From NCBI GenBank assembly GCA_938045655.1, contig CALIMO010000092.1, positions 1 to 10,526 of the forward strand: 10,526 bases of DNA. Reading direction: 5' to 3'. Numbering within the stretch: position 1 is the first letter of the stretch; the number at the start of each line of letters is the position of its first letter. The notes beneath the pieces were generated by a model, which worked only from the letters and a program-made list of their open reading frames with translations, made no database searches and was not told the DNA's origin. A program made the position numbers and the translations under genes. Origin of the DNA: an uncultured bacterium. Its GTDB lineage: Bacteria; Patescibacteriota; Saccharimonadia; Saccharimonadales; Saccharimonadaceae. Of this stretch, positions 1 through 6,683 are shown piece after piece.

Positions 1-437
1 ATCCAAAAAATACTATCACCAAAACGAAAAGTTTTAGGATTCTTAAAATTATGATTATCCGCATAACATCTAGCAATAATTCTTTTATTCACTAGTGATA
101 TTGATTTCATACTTAATTTTTTAGAATAAATAATTAAGTAGTCATCTTGTTGGGTTTTTAATCCATTTTTTAAAATATTGTCAAAAATTGGTGTGATATT
201 TCCGCTGGGACTATACTCAAATCCTCCAGTTCCGTGCCAGAATTTTACATTTATAATACTATTTTTATACTCTTCTAGCTCGTTTTTAGTAAAATTTGGT
301 AAAGTATTCGAAAGTTGCTTTTGGAGCTCTAGAATCGCCTTATTTTGTGTTTTAGTTTTTATTGATTTTGGTAAGAAAAATACACAAATTTGCTTAGGTA
401 ACTTACGGTAGAACTTATTATTTATTCGAAAAAACAT
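1..437 (-). CDS. ADP-ribosyltransferase-like hypothetical protein, C-terminus beyond window
   Basis: An open frame runs from an ATG at 437-435 to the left edge without a stop, giving 145 residues. The first ~60 residues are basic with no recognisable domain. Residues 66-70 read FWHGT, followed by a glycine-rich turn, then NILKNGL at 87-93. This resembles the first motif of PARP/ART-type enzymes (xHGT, then I-x-x-x-G-L), where the histidine contacts NAD+. A later SISL...ARCYAD stretch (112-127) could carry the second-motif tyrosine. The third catalytic residue (E/Q) would lie outside the window. The start follows an extended -10 box by 6 nt with no Shine-Dalgarno, implying a leaderless mRNA. 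ATA and AGA codons are frequent, unlike the core genes. ORF reality is fairly sure. The ART assignment is inference from one clear motif and could be wrong. Confidence 0.6.
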   Translation of the reverse strand, partial: MFFRINNKFYRKLPKQICVFFLPKSIKTKTQNKAILELQKQLSNTLPNFTKNELEEYKNSIINVKFWHGTGGFEYSPSGNITPIFDNILKNGLKTQQDDYLIIYSKKLSMKSISLVNKRIIARCYADNHNFKNPKTFRFGDSIFW

Positions 438-443
438 AAGAAA

Positions 444-472
444 ATTATAACATAAACAGATTAGAAATACAA
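444..472 (-). promoter_or_regulatory. Promoter of the ART-like gene, leaderless type
   Basis: On the minus strand TTGTAT (472-467) lies 17 nt before TATAAT (449-444), with an extended -10 TG at 452-451. Only 6 nt separate the -10 box from the ATG at 437, so transcription would begin at or beside the start codon. Confidence 0.7.
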
Positions 473-511
473 AAAATATTATAATAAAATAAAAAAGCTC
501 TTATGTAAATA

Positions 512-540
512 TTGACAAAAAGCATAAGTTGTGCTATAAT
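512..540 (+). promoter_or_regulatory. Perfect consensus promoter of the KGG-repeat gene
   Basis: TTGACA (512-517), a 17-nt spacer and TATAAT (535-540) match the housekeeping sigma consensus exactly, with an extended -10 TG at 532-533. Transcription should start near 547, giving a ~44-nt leader. Inverted arms CTTATG (500-505) and CATAAG (523-528) flank the -35 box and could be an operator. The promoter predicts a very strongly expressed gene. Confidence 0.9.
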
Positions 541-590
541 TAAAACATAATCAAAAATAGATTAGATTTTAATAAAACAAAGGAGATTAA

Positions 591-842
591 ATGGCCGGAA
601 CAAAGGCGGGCGGCGCAAAGGCAGCTGCAACTAATAAAGCAAAATATGGAAAAGATTTTTATTCACGAATTGGGCAAAAAGGCGGTAAAAATGGAACAAC
701 TGGTGGATTCGCTGCAAACCGTGAACTTGCAAAAATCGCAGGGCAAAAGGGCGGTCGAATTAGCCGTCGTGGCCCAGCCACAACAAAGATTCCAATGACT
801 GAAGAGTCTGAAGAATCGAAAATTGAAGTTCGTGTAGCTTAA
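591..842 (+). CDS. KGG-repeat general stress protein (GsiB/Con-10-like)
   Basis: This 83-residue, lysine- and glycine-rich, hydrophilic protein has no signal peptide or membrane segment. It carries two KGG repeats: IGQKGG around residues 27-32 and IAGQKGG around 49-55, with GGFAANREL between them. This pattern is typical of the stress-induced KGG family (GsiB of Bacillus, Con-10 of fungi), thought to be disordered cytoplasmic protectants. The molecular role is unknown, and nucleic-acid binding is plausible from the basic charge. The tail from ~70 is acidic. AAGGAG at 580-585 with 5-nt spacing fixes the start. The gene is monocistronic, with a perfect promoter before it and a terminator after it, so it is probably one of the most abundant transcripts here. 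Confidence 0.88.
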   Translation: MAGTKAGGAKAAATNKAKYGKDFYSRIGQKGGKNGTTGGFAANRELAKIAGQKGGRISRRGPATTKIPMTEESEESKIEVRVA

Positions 843-851
843 AAGGGTATA

Positions 852-893
852 AAAATAAAATCACGCTTTCGAAATATTGCGTGATTTTATTTT
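852..893. terminator. Bidirectional intrinsic terminator between convergent genes
   Basis: A 15-bp perfect stem (852-866 with 879-893) encloses a 12-nt loop, with T-rich sequence on the plus side and a run of A (T on the minus strand) on the other. It serves the KGG gene and the minus-strand metallopeptidase. The latter's TAA stop (889-887) lies inside the stem. Confidence 0.88.
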
Positions 894-1339
894 ATTTTTC
901 GCCGCAAACTTTTAAAACGAGAATCGTTATTTTGCCAGATAGTTCCGCAAGCGGGGCATTTATACGTTAAATCTTTTTGTTGAAAACCATTTAGTTTGCA
1001 TTTTGGGCAGAGGCTTCTTTTATGTAGCCAATCTCGGTAAGTGTCAAGCTTGCTCTCAGCTAAATTTGAACTAAAACAAAACCCATATTGACTTACAAGG
1101 TTATTTCGAACGAGCTCCCAAGCTTCAGACTCCATCTTAAGGAGTTCAATATCAAGCCAAAAATCTTCGTGACCAAGTAGTGCGTGAGCTAATTCATGCA
1201 AAATTAATAGATGAAAATTTGAAGATTCTGGTTCGAAAAAAATTGTATTTTCTTTCTTTGACCAATAGAAATCGTCGCTTTCTTCGAAATTGAATTGAGG
1301 AAAGTCTTTGCGTAATTTTTCAACAAATTCCAAATTCAT
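887..1339 (-). CDS. HEXXH zinc metallopeptidase with C-terminal zinc ribbon (ImmA/IrrE-like)
   Basis: The product has 150 residues and appears cytoplasmic, with no signal peptide or transmembrane segment. Residues 48-52 are HELAH, within LLILHELAHALLGH, the gluzincin zinc-binding helix. The ESEAWE segment at 70-75 offers a glutamate (E70 or E72) at the place where ImmA/IrrE-type enzymes supply the third ligand. A rubredoxin-like zinc ribbon follows: C111-x2-C114 and C128-x2-C131. ImmA/IrrE peptidases cleave regulators in the cytosol, and the ribbon may recognise a protein or nucleic acid. The ATG overlaps the upstream ROK kinase stop by one base (TAATG), so translation is probably coupled. 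Only a distant GAGG, ~13 nt upstream, could be a Shine-Dalgarno. Peptidase fold is likely; the substrate is unknown. Confidence 0.8.
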   Translation of the reverse strand: MNLEFVEKLRKDFPQFNFEESDDFYWSKKENTIFFEPESSNFHLLILHELAHALLGHEDFWLDIELLKMESEAWELVRNNLVSQYGFCFSSNLAESKLDTYRDWLHKRSLCPKCKLNGFQQKDLTYKCPACGTIWQNNDSRFKSLRRKIK

Positions 1340-2163
1340 TAAAAATTCAACGCCTCTTTTGCAGATTCAAAACAGCCATAAATAACTGCTTCGCGCGGTT
1401 TTTGAGCTTGAACAATTTTCGGGCAAGAAATTCCTTCGGGCAGGTTTTCGCGAACAATTTGTTCTAGAAAAAGATCGAATTTTTTAAAATTTTCACCAAG
1501 GCTACCACCAACAATAATTACCTCTGGCTGAATTATTGGAATTATCACTAAAAATCCGCGCGAAATTCTATCGGCAATATTTTGCCATTGTCGTGGTTTT
1601 GAAATCTCACTAGCATATTTACCATAAACATTGAAAATTGCCCGCGCACTCGCAAATTCTTCCCATTCTCGCACTCGGCCATCAAATTCAATTGGGATTC
1701 GTCCAATTTCGCTATTTTTTAGACCTTGGTTGATTTTTCCATCTGTTATTATGCCTGAACCAATTCCCGTTGAAAGTGTAACATAAAGAATATTTTGAGC
1801 TTTATTTTTGAACTTTTTACTTTCGAAAAGTCCAGCAAGATTGGCATCGTTTTCAACTAAAATTTTAATATTTGGAAAGATTTTTGAAAGTTCGGCTTTT
1901 ATATTAAAATTCTGCCAGCGTAAATTTTTTGCCCACAAAATTATGCCGTTTTCAATAATTCCAGGTTCGGCACAAGAAATTGCTTGGATTTCACCGTCTT
2001 TTAGTTGTTTCGAAAATTCTTTTTTAATAACTTTTTCAATAATTTCAAGATATTTTTGCTGAGATTTTGGCGTTTGAAATTCGAAAGATTTTAAAAGTTT
2101 GCCTTCTTTCGAAAATCCCGCCAATAAAGTTTTTGTTCCACCCGTATCAATTGCAATAATCAT
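1339..2163 (-). CDS. ROK-family sugar kinase (glucokinase-like)
   Basis: This 274-residue protein has the ASKHA/ROK fold and should phosphorylate a hexose or related sugar with ATP or polyphosphate in the cytosol. Visible elements in order are the phosphate-1 loop D6-x-G-G-T-K11, AEPGI at 65-69 (the x-PG motif), the catalytic region ENDAN at 104-108 with D106 as probable base, the phosphate-2 loop STGIGSG at 131-137, and the adenosine loop VGGS at 218-221. The usual ExGH plus CxCGxxGC zinc segment is altered: EIGR at 152-155 replaces the GH histidine and the cysteines are missing. The enzyme is therefore a zinc-less variant or has another substrate. It is the first gene of a two-gene operon with the HEXXH peptidase. 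Its ATG lies 6 nt after a -10 box, implying a leaderless transcript. Confidence 0.85.
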   Translation of the reverse strand: MIIAIDTGGTKTLLAGFSKEGKLLKSFEFQTPKSQQKYLEIIEKVIKKEFSKQLKDGEIQAISCAEPGIIENGIILWAKNLRWQNFNIKAELSKIFPNIKILVENDANLAGLFESKKFKNKAQNILYVTLSTGIGSGIITDGKINQGLKNSEIGRIPIEFDGRVREWEEFASARAIFNVYGKYASEISKPRQWQNIADRISRGFLVIIPIIQPEVIIVGGSLGENFKKFDLFLEQIVRENLPEGISCPKIVQAQKPREAVIYGCFESAKEALNF

Positions 2164-2169
2164 AACTCT

Positions 2170-2198
2170 ATTTTACGATGAAAAAAATAAAAATTCAA
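2170..2198 (-). promoter_or_regulatory. Promoter of the ROK-peptidase operon, leaderless type
   Basis: Minus-strand TTGAAT (2198-2193), a 17-nt spacer and TAAAAT (2175-2170). Exactly 6 nt lie between the -10 box and the ATG at 2163, and no Shine-Dalgarno is present. The S1 promoter faces away from it on the other strand. Confidence 0.72.
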
Positions 2199-2211
2199 CC
2201 TTTTAAAACGC

Positions 2212-2240
2212 TTGATTTTTTTAGCTCAAAATGTTAAAAT
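2212..2240 (+). promoter_or_regulatory. Promoter of the S1-infB unit
   Basis: TTGATT (2212-2217), a 17-nt spacer and TAAAAT (2235-2240) with extended -10 TG at 2232-2233. The predicted start is near 2247, leaving a ~69-nt leader that holds a short ORF and the S1 ribosome-binding site. Confidence 0.82.
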
Positions 2241-2273
2241 GGTAGCAATCTATTGGGCAGGTTAATTTTAGCT

Positions 2274-2309
2274 ATGTTCAAAGAAATACAATTAAGGAAG
2301 GAGTCTTAA
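2274..2309 (+). CDS. Possible 11-codon leader peptide upstream of S1
   Basis: ATG at 2274 opens an 11-residue frame (MFKEIQLRKES) closing at TAA 2307-2309, 6 nt before the S1 ATG and in the same frame. AGG at 2259-2261 is a weak, distant Shine-Dalgarno. Translating it would run ribosomes across the S1 ribosome-binding site and end just before the S1 start, so it could regulate S1 by coupling. Chance occurrence is possible. Confidence 0.3.
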   Translation: MFKEIQLRKES

Positions 2310-2315
2310 AGACTA

Positions 2316-3383
2316 ATGGCAACAGCCAAAAAAATAACAATGGACGAATTGTTGGCGTCTGCTCCAGAGAGCGCAAACCAACTAAATCAAGGCGAAACTG
2401 TTGAGGGAACAATTCTTTCAGTTCGCAAACACGAGATTCTAATTGACTTAGGAGCGAAAGGTGTTGGATTTGTTCCTCGCCGAGAAGCTGGTCATTCAAA
2501 AAACCTTGTTGAAGGTGAAACAGTAACAGCAAGTGTTGTTGATATTGAAATGGACAACGGAATGTCGTTGCTTTCTCTTCGAAAAGCTGCAAAAGATCGC
2601 GGTTGGGAAGAAGTTATCGAAAAAATGGAAAATGGCGAAATTATCGAAATTATTCCATTTGATGCTAACCGAGGTGGTTTGCTAGTTGAATATGAAGGAA
2701 TTCGCGGATTCTTGCCTGTTTCTCAACTTTCAGCAGAACACTACCCACGCGTTGGTGCAAGCGACAAAGATGAGATTTTGAGCCGATTGAATGCGCTTAT
2801 TGATAAGCCAATTAATGTTCGAATTCTTGATGCAGACCGCAAAACTAATAAACTTATCTTTAGTGAAAAAGAAGCTATCAAAGACGGTTTAAATGAACGA
2901 TTTGATAGCTTGAAAATTGGAGATGAAGTTGAAGGTGTTGCGACTGGCGTTGTAGATTTTGGCGTTTTTGTAAATATTGAAGGAATTGAAGGTTTGGTCC
3001 ACATTTCTGAAATCTCTTGGGAACGCGTAAATAATCCAAAAGATTATGTAAAAATCGGTGATACAATTAAGGCAAAAATTATCGCAATCGATAAAGATCG
3101 CCTAAGCCTTTCAATGAAACAGCTAACTGAAGACCCTTGGCTTTCAGAAGTTGAGAAATTTAAAAAAGGTTCAAGCGTTGAAGGGACTGTAACGCGCATT
3201 ACGCCATTTGGTGCTTTCGTAAAAATCAGCCCAGCAATTGAAGCTCTTGTTCATGTTTCAGAACTTGGCAAAGGAAACGATATCAACCCAGAAAATATCT
3301 TTACTCTAAATGAGCGTAAAGAATTTGTAGTTATTGATATCGATAAAGAGAATCGAAAAATCTCTCTTAGCCTTGCAAAATAA
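2316..3383 (+). CDS. rpsA: S1-domain RNA-binding protein, ribosomal protein S1 homologue
   Basis: The 355-residue product consists of four S1 (OB-fold) domains at about 25-90, 105-184, 200-269 and 285-354. The last two are the most canonical (FGVFVNIEGIEGLVHISE at 215-232, and FGAFVKI with LVHVSEL at 298-317). Such proteins bind mRNA on the 30S subunit and help initiation. Four domains is the shortened form common outside Proteobacteria, where six are usual. There is no KH or NusA-type domain, although the gene sits where nusA often lies, ahead of infB. The Shine-Dalgarno GGAG (2300-2303) is 12 nt from the ATG, with an inverted repeat AGTCTT/AAGACT (2302-2307, 2309-2314) between. A small hairpin there would shorten the effective spacing. 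infB follows after 95 nt with no intrinsic terminator. Confidence 0.92.
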   Translation: MATAKKITMDELLASAPESANQLNQGETVEGTILSVRKHEILIDLGAKGVGFVPRREAGHSKNLVEGETVTASVVDIEMDNGMSLLSLRKAAKDRGWEEVIEKMENGEIIEIIPFDANRGGLLVEYEGIRGFLPVSQLSAEHYPRVGASDKDEILSRLNALIDKPINVRILDADRKTNKLIFSEKEAIKDGLNERFDSLKIGDEVEGVATGVVDFGVFVNIEGIEGLVHISEISWERVNNPKDYVKIGDTIKAKIIAIDKDRLSLSMKQLTEDPWLSEVEKFKKGSSVEGTVTRITPFGAFVKISPAIEALVHVSELGKGNDINPENIFTLNERKEFVVIDIDKENRKISLSLAK

Positions 3384-3400
3384 TTCAAAATTATTCTTGC

Positions 3401-3447
3401 GCTGAATAGTCGGAAATCGGTTTTGAAATCGGTTTCCGAACTTCAGC
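3401..3447 (+). promoter_or_regulatory. Strong RNA hairpin between S1 and infB, no U-tract
   Basis: A 12-bp stem (3411-3422 with 3427-3438, two G-U pairs) closed by a TTGA tetraloop sits on an outer 6-bp stem GCTGAA/TTCAGC (3401-3406, 3442-3447). The inner stem also contains an 11-bp direct repeat, GAAATCGGTTT, at 3413-3423 and 3425-3435. A-rich rather than T-rich sequence follows, so it is not an intrinsic terminator. A processing site, stability element or infB translation control fits better. Confidence 0.6.
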
Positions 3448-3478
3448 TTAAGAAAAATAAAAAACCAGAGGAGGTTGT

Positions 3479-5266
3479 ATGAGTCAGAAGAAAATCGTAA
3501 ATATCACAGATTCAATTACTGTTGATGAGTTAGCTGGAGCTTTAAATCTCCCTGTTACAACTTTGATTGGTGAGCTTTTTAAGAATGGAATTGTTGCAAC
3601 TATTAATCAACGAATTGATTTCGAAACTGCCGTGATTGTGGTTGAAGAACTTGGTTTAAAAGATGTTGAACTTAAGAAAAAAGCAAAAGCCGATGTTGTA
3701 ACTTCTCGATTGCAAAAAATGCATGAAGTTTCTGAAAATGCAAAACCTCGGCCACCAATTGTGGCGGTGATGGGGCATGTTGATCACGGAAAAACTACAC
3801 TTCTTGATACGATTCTCGGTACAAAAACTGTTTCTGGCGAGGCTGGCGGAATTACTCAGCATATTTCAGCCTATCAAACTGAAAGAAAAGGCCGAAAAAT
3901 TACACTTCTTGATACGCCAGGGCATGAGGCTTTTGCGGCACTCCGCCAACACGGAGCCACTTTAACTGACGTTGTGATTATTGTTGTTGCGGCAGATGAC
4001 GGCGTTAAACCTCAAACTGTTGAAGCAATTAGGTTTGCTCAAAATGCTAACGCAAAAATTGTTGTTGCGATCAATAAAATGGATAAAGACACTGCAAATA
4101 AAGATCGCGTAATGGCAGAGCTTTCTGAACGTGGCTTGATGCCAGAAGAATGGGGCGGTGATGTTACTATGGTGCCAATCTCAGCAAAAAATGGTGACGG
4201 GATAGATGACCTTCTTGATATGGTTATTTTAACTGCTGATTTAGAGGAGCTGCGCGCTGATGTTGATATTCCTGCTGAAGGCTTGGTGATTGAGTCGCAT
4301 ATGGAGGTTGGGAAAGGTTCGGTTGTTTCTCTTCTTGTTGAACATGGAGAATTAAAACAAGGTGGATTTTTGGTTGCTGGAACAACTTACGCAAAAGTTC
4401 GAACCCTTCAAGACTACAAAGGGGAAGCTCTTAAATCTGCAGGTCCTTCAACTCCCGTAACTGTAACTGGCTTCAAAGAACTACCACAATTTGGCGATGT
4501 TTTTAAAGTAGTGAAGAATGAGAAAGAAGCCCGAAATCTTGCTCAAAAGGCTAAAATTGAAGCTGCTCAAAATGCTGCAACCGCCAACGTTACTGGTGCG
4601 GATTTATTAAAAATGATGAACCAGAAACATGATGCTGAAGATTTCAATATCGTAATTAAGGCCGATGTTCAAGGTTCGCTTACATCTGTCTCGGACAGTC
4701 TGCGTTTGATTGAAACTGGTGGTGAAGTTAACCTAAATGTTGTAAGTAGTGGAATTGGAAATATTACTGAGAACGATATTCATTTAGCTGCTGCTGGCGA
4801 AAAAACAATTATTTATGGATTTAACGTTGAACTTCCGCCCGCAATCAAAAAAATCGCTACTCGTGACCGCGTTGAAGTTCGAATTTATAAAGTTATCTAT
4901 GAGCTTCTTGATGACGCTCGCTCTGAAATGGAAAAACTTCTTGCGCCAGAAGTTGTTGAAACTGAAATTGGATCGCTTGAAGTTAAAGGTGTTTTCCGCA
5001 CAATGAAAGAAGAAATTATTGCTGGTGGAGAAGTTAAATCAGGCCGTGTTTACGCTGGATTGCTCGCTCGTGTAATTCGAAAGAAAGAACAAATTGCTGA
5101 AGTTGAAGTTTCGCATGTTCAGCGCCAGCAACAAGAAGCGAAAGATGTTATTGAAGGTGAAATGTGCGGTCTTTCGTTGAAAACTAAAAAGAAAATCCAG
5201 CTTGAAGTTGGCGACAAACTTGAATTCTTTACTCGTGAAGTTGTTGCTCGTAAACTTAAAGACTAG
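3479..5266 (+). CDS. infB: Translation initiation factor IF-2
   Basis: This GTPase brings fMet-tRNA to the 30S subunit and promotes subunit joining. It has 595 residues, against ~890 in E. coli, because the N-terminal extension is reduced to one IF2N-like domain (about 1-60) and a short linker. All G motifs are intact: G1 GHVDHGKT at 99-106, G2 GGITQHI at 123-129, G3 DTPGH at 145-149, G4 NKMD at 199-202, G5 SAK at 235-237. Domain II, the IF2-specific domain III and the C-terminal fMet-binding barrel follow. After G3 the usual RARGA is RQHGA. The ribosome-binding site AGGAGGT (3469-3475) matches the anti-SD perfectly but is only 3 nt from the ATG. No promoter was found in the gap, so it is probably transcribed with S1. 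Neither nusA nor rbfA adjoins it. Confidence 0.97.
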   Translation: MSQKKIVNITDSITVDELAGALNLPVTTLIGELFKNGIVATINQRIDFETAVIVVEELGLKDVELKKKAKADVVTSRLQKMHEVSENAKPRPPIVAVMGHVDHGKTTLLDTILGTKTVSGEAGGITQHISAYQTERKGRKITLLDTPGHEAFAALRQHGATLTDVVIIVVAADDGVKPQTVEAIRFAQNANAKIVVAINKMDKDTANKDRVMAELSERGLMPEEWGGDVTMVPISAKNGDGIDDLLDMVILTADLEELRADVDIPAEGLVIESHMEVGKGSVVSLLVEHGELKQGGFLVAGTTYAKVRTLQDYKGEALKSAGPSTPVTVTGFKELPQFGDVFKVVKNEKEARNLAQKAKIEAAQNAATANVTGADLLKMMNQKHDAEDFNIVIKADVQGSLTSVSDSLRLIETGGEVNLNVVSSGIGNITENDIHLAAAGEKTIIYGFNVELPPAIKKIATRDRVEVRIYKVIYELLDDARSEMEKLLAPEVVETEIGSLEVKGVFRTMKEEIIAGGEVKSGRVYAGLLARVIRKKEQIAEVEVSHVQRQQQEAKDVIEGEMCGLSLKTKKKIQLEVGDKLEFFTREVVARKLKD

Positions 5267-5284
5267 ATAACATAATAAAATAAT

Positions 5285-5313
5285 TTGAAAAAATATTTTG
5301 CTTGTGCTAAAAT
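5285..5313 (+). promoter_or_regulatory. Promoter of the DUF5663-like gene
   Basis: TTGAAA (5285-5290), a 17-nt spacer and TAAAAT (5308-5313) with extended -10 TG at 5305-5306. It lies in the 73-nt gap after infB, so the downstream gene can be expressed alone. Leader is about 20 nt. Confidence 0.82.
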
Positions 5314-5339
5314 AGAAATAATTAAACAAGGAAAAGAGA

Positions 5340-5753
5340 ATGTTTCAATTAGACGACAAATTTTTTGAAGGAATTGGCATTGAACGAATGTCTCCGCAAG
5401 AAGCGGCAGTTTTTAAACAACATGTTCAGGAAGAACTTGAAACTCGTGTTGGCGAGCGCATAACAGATGGATTTTCGAATGAAAAGCTTGAAGAGTTTGA
5501 AAAAATTATCGACGACGCTCCAGGATTTGTAGATAATTGGCTAATGATCAATGTGCCAGATTTTCGAAACGACCGTGCGTTTATAGCACTCACTCAACAA
5601 AATGGTGGGCAAGAAAATCGCCAAACAATTGCGGAATTTGCTTCAATGAAATGGCTTGAAATCAACCGTCCAGATTTTAATCAAATTACAACAATCGTAA
5701 TGAAGGAAATGCAAGACGAACTTAAAGCTAATATTGATAAAATTTTTAGCTAG
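5340..5753 (+). CDS. DUF5663-like hypothetical protein with duplicated WLxIN-PDF motif
   Basis: The product has 137 residues and is acidic and helix-rich, with no membrane segment or signal peptide. The segment around 17-57 (SPQEAAVF, then ETRVGERITDGFSNEKLEEFEKI) resembles DUF5663, a family widespread in CPR genomes with no known function. Two copies of a W-L-x-I-N-x-P-D-F motif follow, at about 67-75 (WLMINVPDF) and 105-113 (WLEINRPDF), each followed by a predicted helix, which suggests an internal duplication. AAGGA (5328-5332) with 7-nt spacing supports the ATG. The gene follows infB in the slot where rbfA often stands but shows no KH-like RbfA motif. It has its own promoter and a strong terminator. 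I would not assign a function. Confidence 0.8.
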   Translation: MFQLDDKFFEGIGIERMSPQEAAVFKQHVQEELETRVGERITDGFSNEKLEEFEKIIDDAPGFVDNWLMINVPDFRNDRAFIALTQQNGGQENRQTIAEFASMKWLEINRPDFNQITTIVMKEMQDELKANIDKIFS

Positions 5754-5758
5754 AATTC

Positions 5759-5788
5759 AAAAAACCGTGCAACTAAACACGGTTTTTT
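5759..5788. terminator. Bidirectional intrinsic terminator
   Basis: A perfect 11-bp stem (5759-5769 with 5778-5788, ACCGTG/CACGGT core with six A-T pairs) and an 8-nt loop, with T-tracts on both strands. It ends the DUF5663-like gene and, on the minus strand, the def-fmt operon. Confidence 0.92.
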
Positions 5789-5798
5789 CTTTGTAAAA

Positions 5799-6683
5799 TT
5801 ATTTCAAATAGCCGTTTATAAAGCTCTGCGCAGTTGTTTCTTTGCCGTTCGGCGTAAGAAGCGTTTTTATTTCTAGAAACTCTCCATCCGCAAATTCAAG
5901 CGTTAAAGGTGATTTTTTTGGGTTAGAGTTTACCACTTTCGCAGTTTTAATAACTACTAAATAGTCATCAATTTGAATCTTACTTTTTGGAAAGATTTCG
6001 AAAGCTCGAATTTGTTGTTCTGCTTGTTTTGCGGTTTGATTTTCTGGATTTAGAATTGAATCACTTTTTTTAAGGAGTTGGCAATATTCAGCTTGTGAAC
6101 TATCTTGTTTTTCACCTTTTAGCTCACCAGAGATAATCTTTGGTAAATCTCGTACCAACATTTCAGCGCCAATCTTACCGCAAATTTTATAAAGCTCACT
6201 GGCAGTTTCTGTTTTCGAAAGTTTAATTTCTTCTTGCGAATAAACATCGCCAGCGTCCATTTCTTTTGAGAGTTTCATTAGCGAAACGCCAGTTTTTGTA
6301 TCACCATTTAAAATTGCGCTTTCAATTGGGCTTGGCCCGCGGTATTTTGGCAAAAGTGAAGGGTGAACATTTACTATTGCGGGCGTGAACAAATCAATGA
6401 TTTCTTGCGGAACAATTCGCCCAAACGAAACTAAAACACCTACTGGATTTTTAAAATTCTGCACAAATTCGATAATTTCATTCATTTTTTGCGGTTGAAG
6501 AATGGGGATTTTAAACTTTTCGCCAATTTTCTTAACTTTTGGTGATTGAAGTTTTTGGCCGCGACCTTTTTTGGAATCTGGTTTAGTAATAATTCCAGCA
6601 ACTTCGAAACCTTCATCAATAAGTTTTTGGAGTGAAACGGCCGAAAAATCTTCCGTACCAAAGAAAATTATAGGATTTTTCAC
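5799..6683 (-). CDS. fmt: Methionyl-tRNA formyltransferase
   Basis: This enzyme formylates Met-tRNAi using 10-formyl-tetrahydrofolate, making the substrate for IF2. It has 294 residues. The N-terminal Rossmann-like formyltransferase domain (about 1-190) starts FFGTEDF and has a basic loop SKKGRGQKLQSP at 37-48. The catalytic triad of the family is present: N105 and H107 in VNVHPSLLPKYRGPSPI, and D143 in MDAGD. The C-terminal OB-like tRNA-binding domain (about 205-294) is present and somewhat short. The start is GTG at 6683-6681, set by GGGAGGA (6697-6691) with 7-nt spacing, which lies in the last codons of def. The GTG abuts the def TAG with no gap, so the two are one transcriptional and translational unit. 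Confidence 0.96.
   Translation of the reverse strand: MKNPIIFFGTEDFSAVSLQKLIDEGFEVAGIITKPDSKKGRGQKLQSPKVKKIGEKFKIPILQPQKMNEIIEFVQNFKNPVGVLVSFGRIVPQEIIDLFTPAIVNVHPSLLPKYRGPSPIESAILNGDTKTGVSLMKLSKEMDAGDVYSQEEIKLSKTETASELYKICGKIGAEMLVRDLPKIISGELKGEKQDSSQAEYCQLLKKSDSILNPENQTAKQAEQQIRAFEIFPKSKIQIDDYLVVIKTAKVVNSNPKKSPLTLEFADGEFLEIKTLLTPNGKETTAQSFINGYLK

Noticed and set aside
178..411. Plus-strand ORF of 77 codons opposite the ART-like gene
   Set aside because: It is antisense to a better-supported minus-strand frame with promoter and motif. It has no Shine-Dalgarno and its product is low-complexity.
2278..2592. Minus-strand ORF of 104 codons over the start of S1
   Set aside because: Shadow of the S1 gene, with leucine/glutamine-rich composition typical of antisense frames. 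The same holds for other overlapping frames in S1, infB, def, fmt, the M16-like gene and priA.
3401..3460. Intrinsic terminator after S1
   Set aside because: The hairpin is strong but is followed by A-rich sequence on the plus strand, so the U-tract needed for intrinsic termination is missing.
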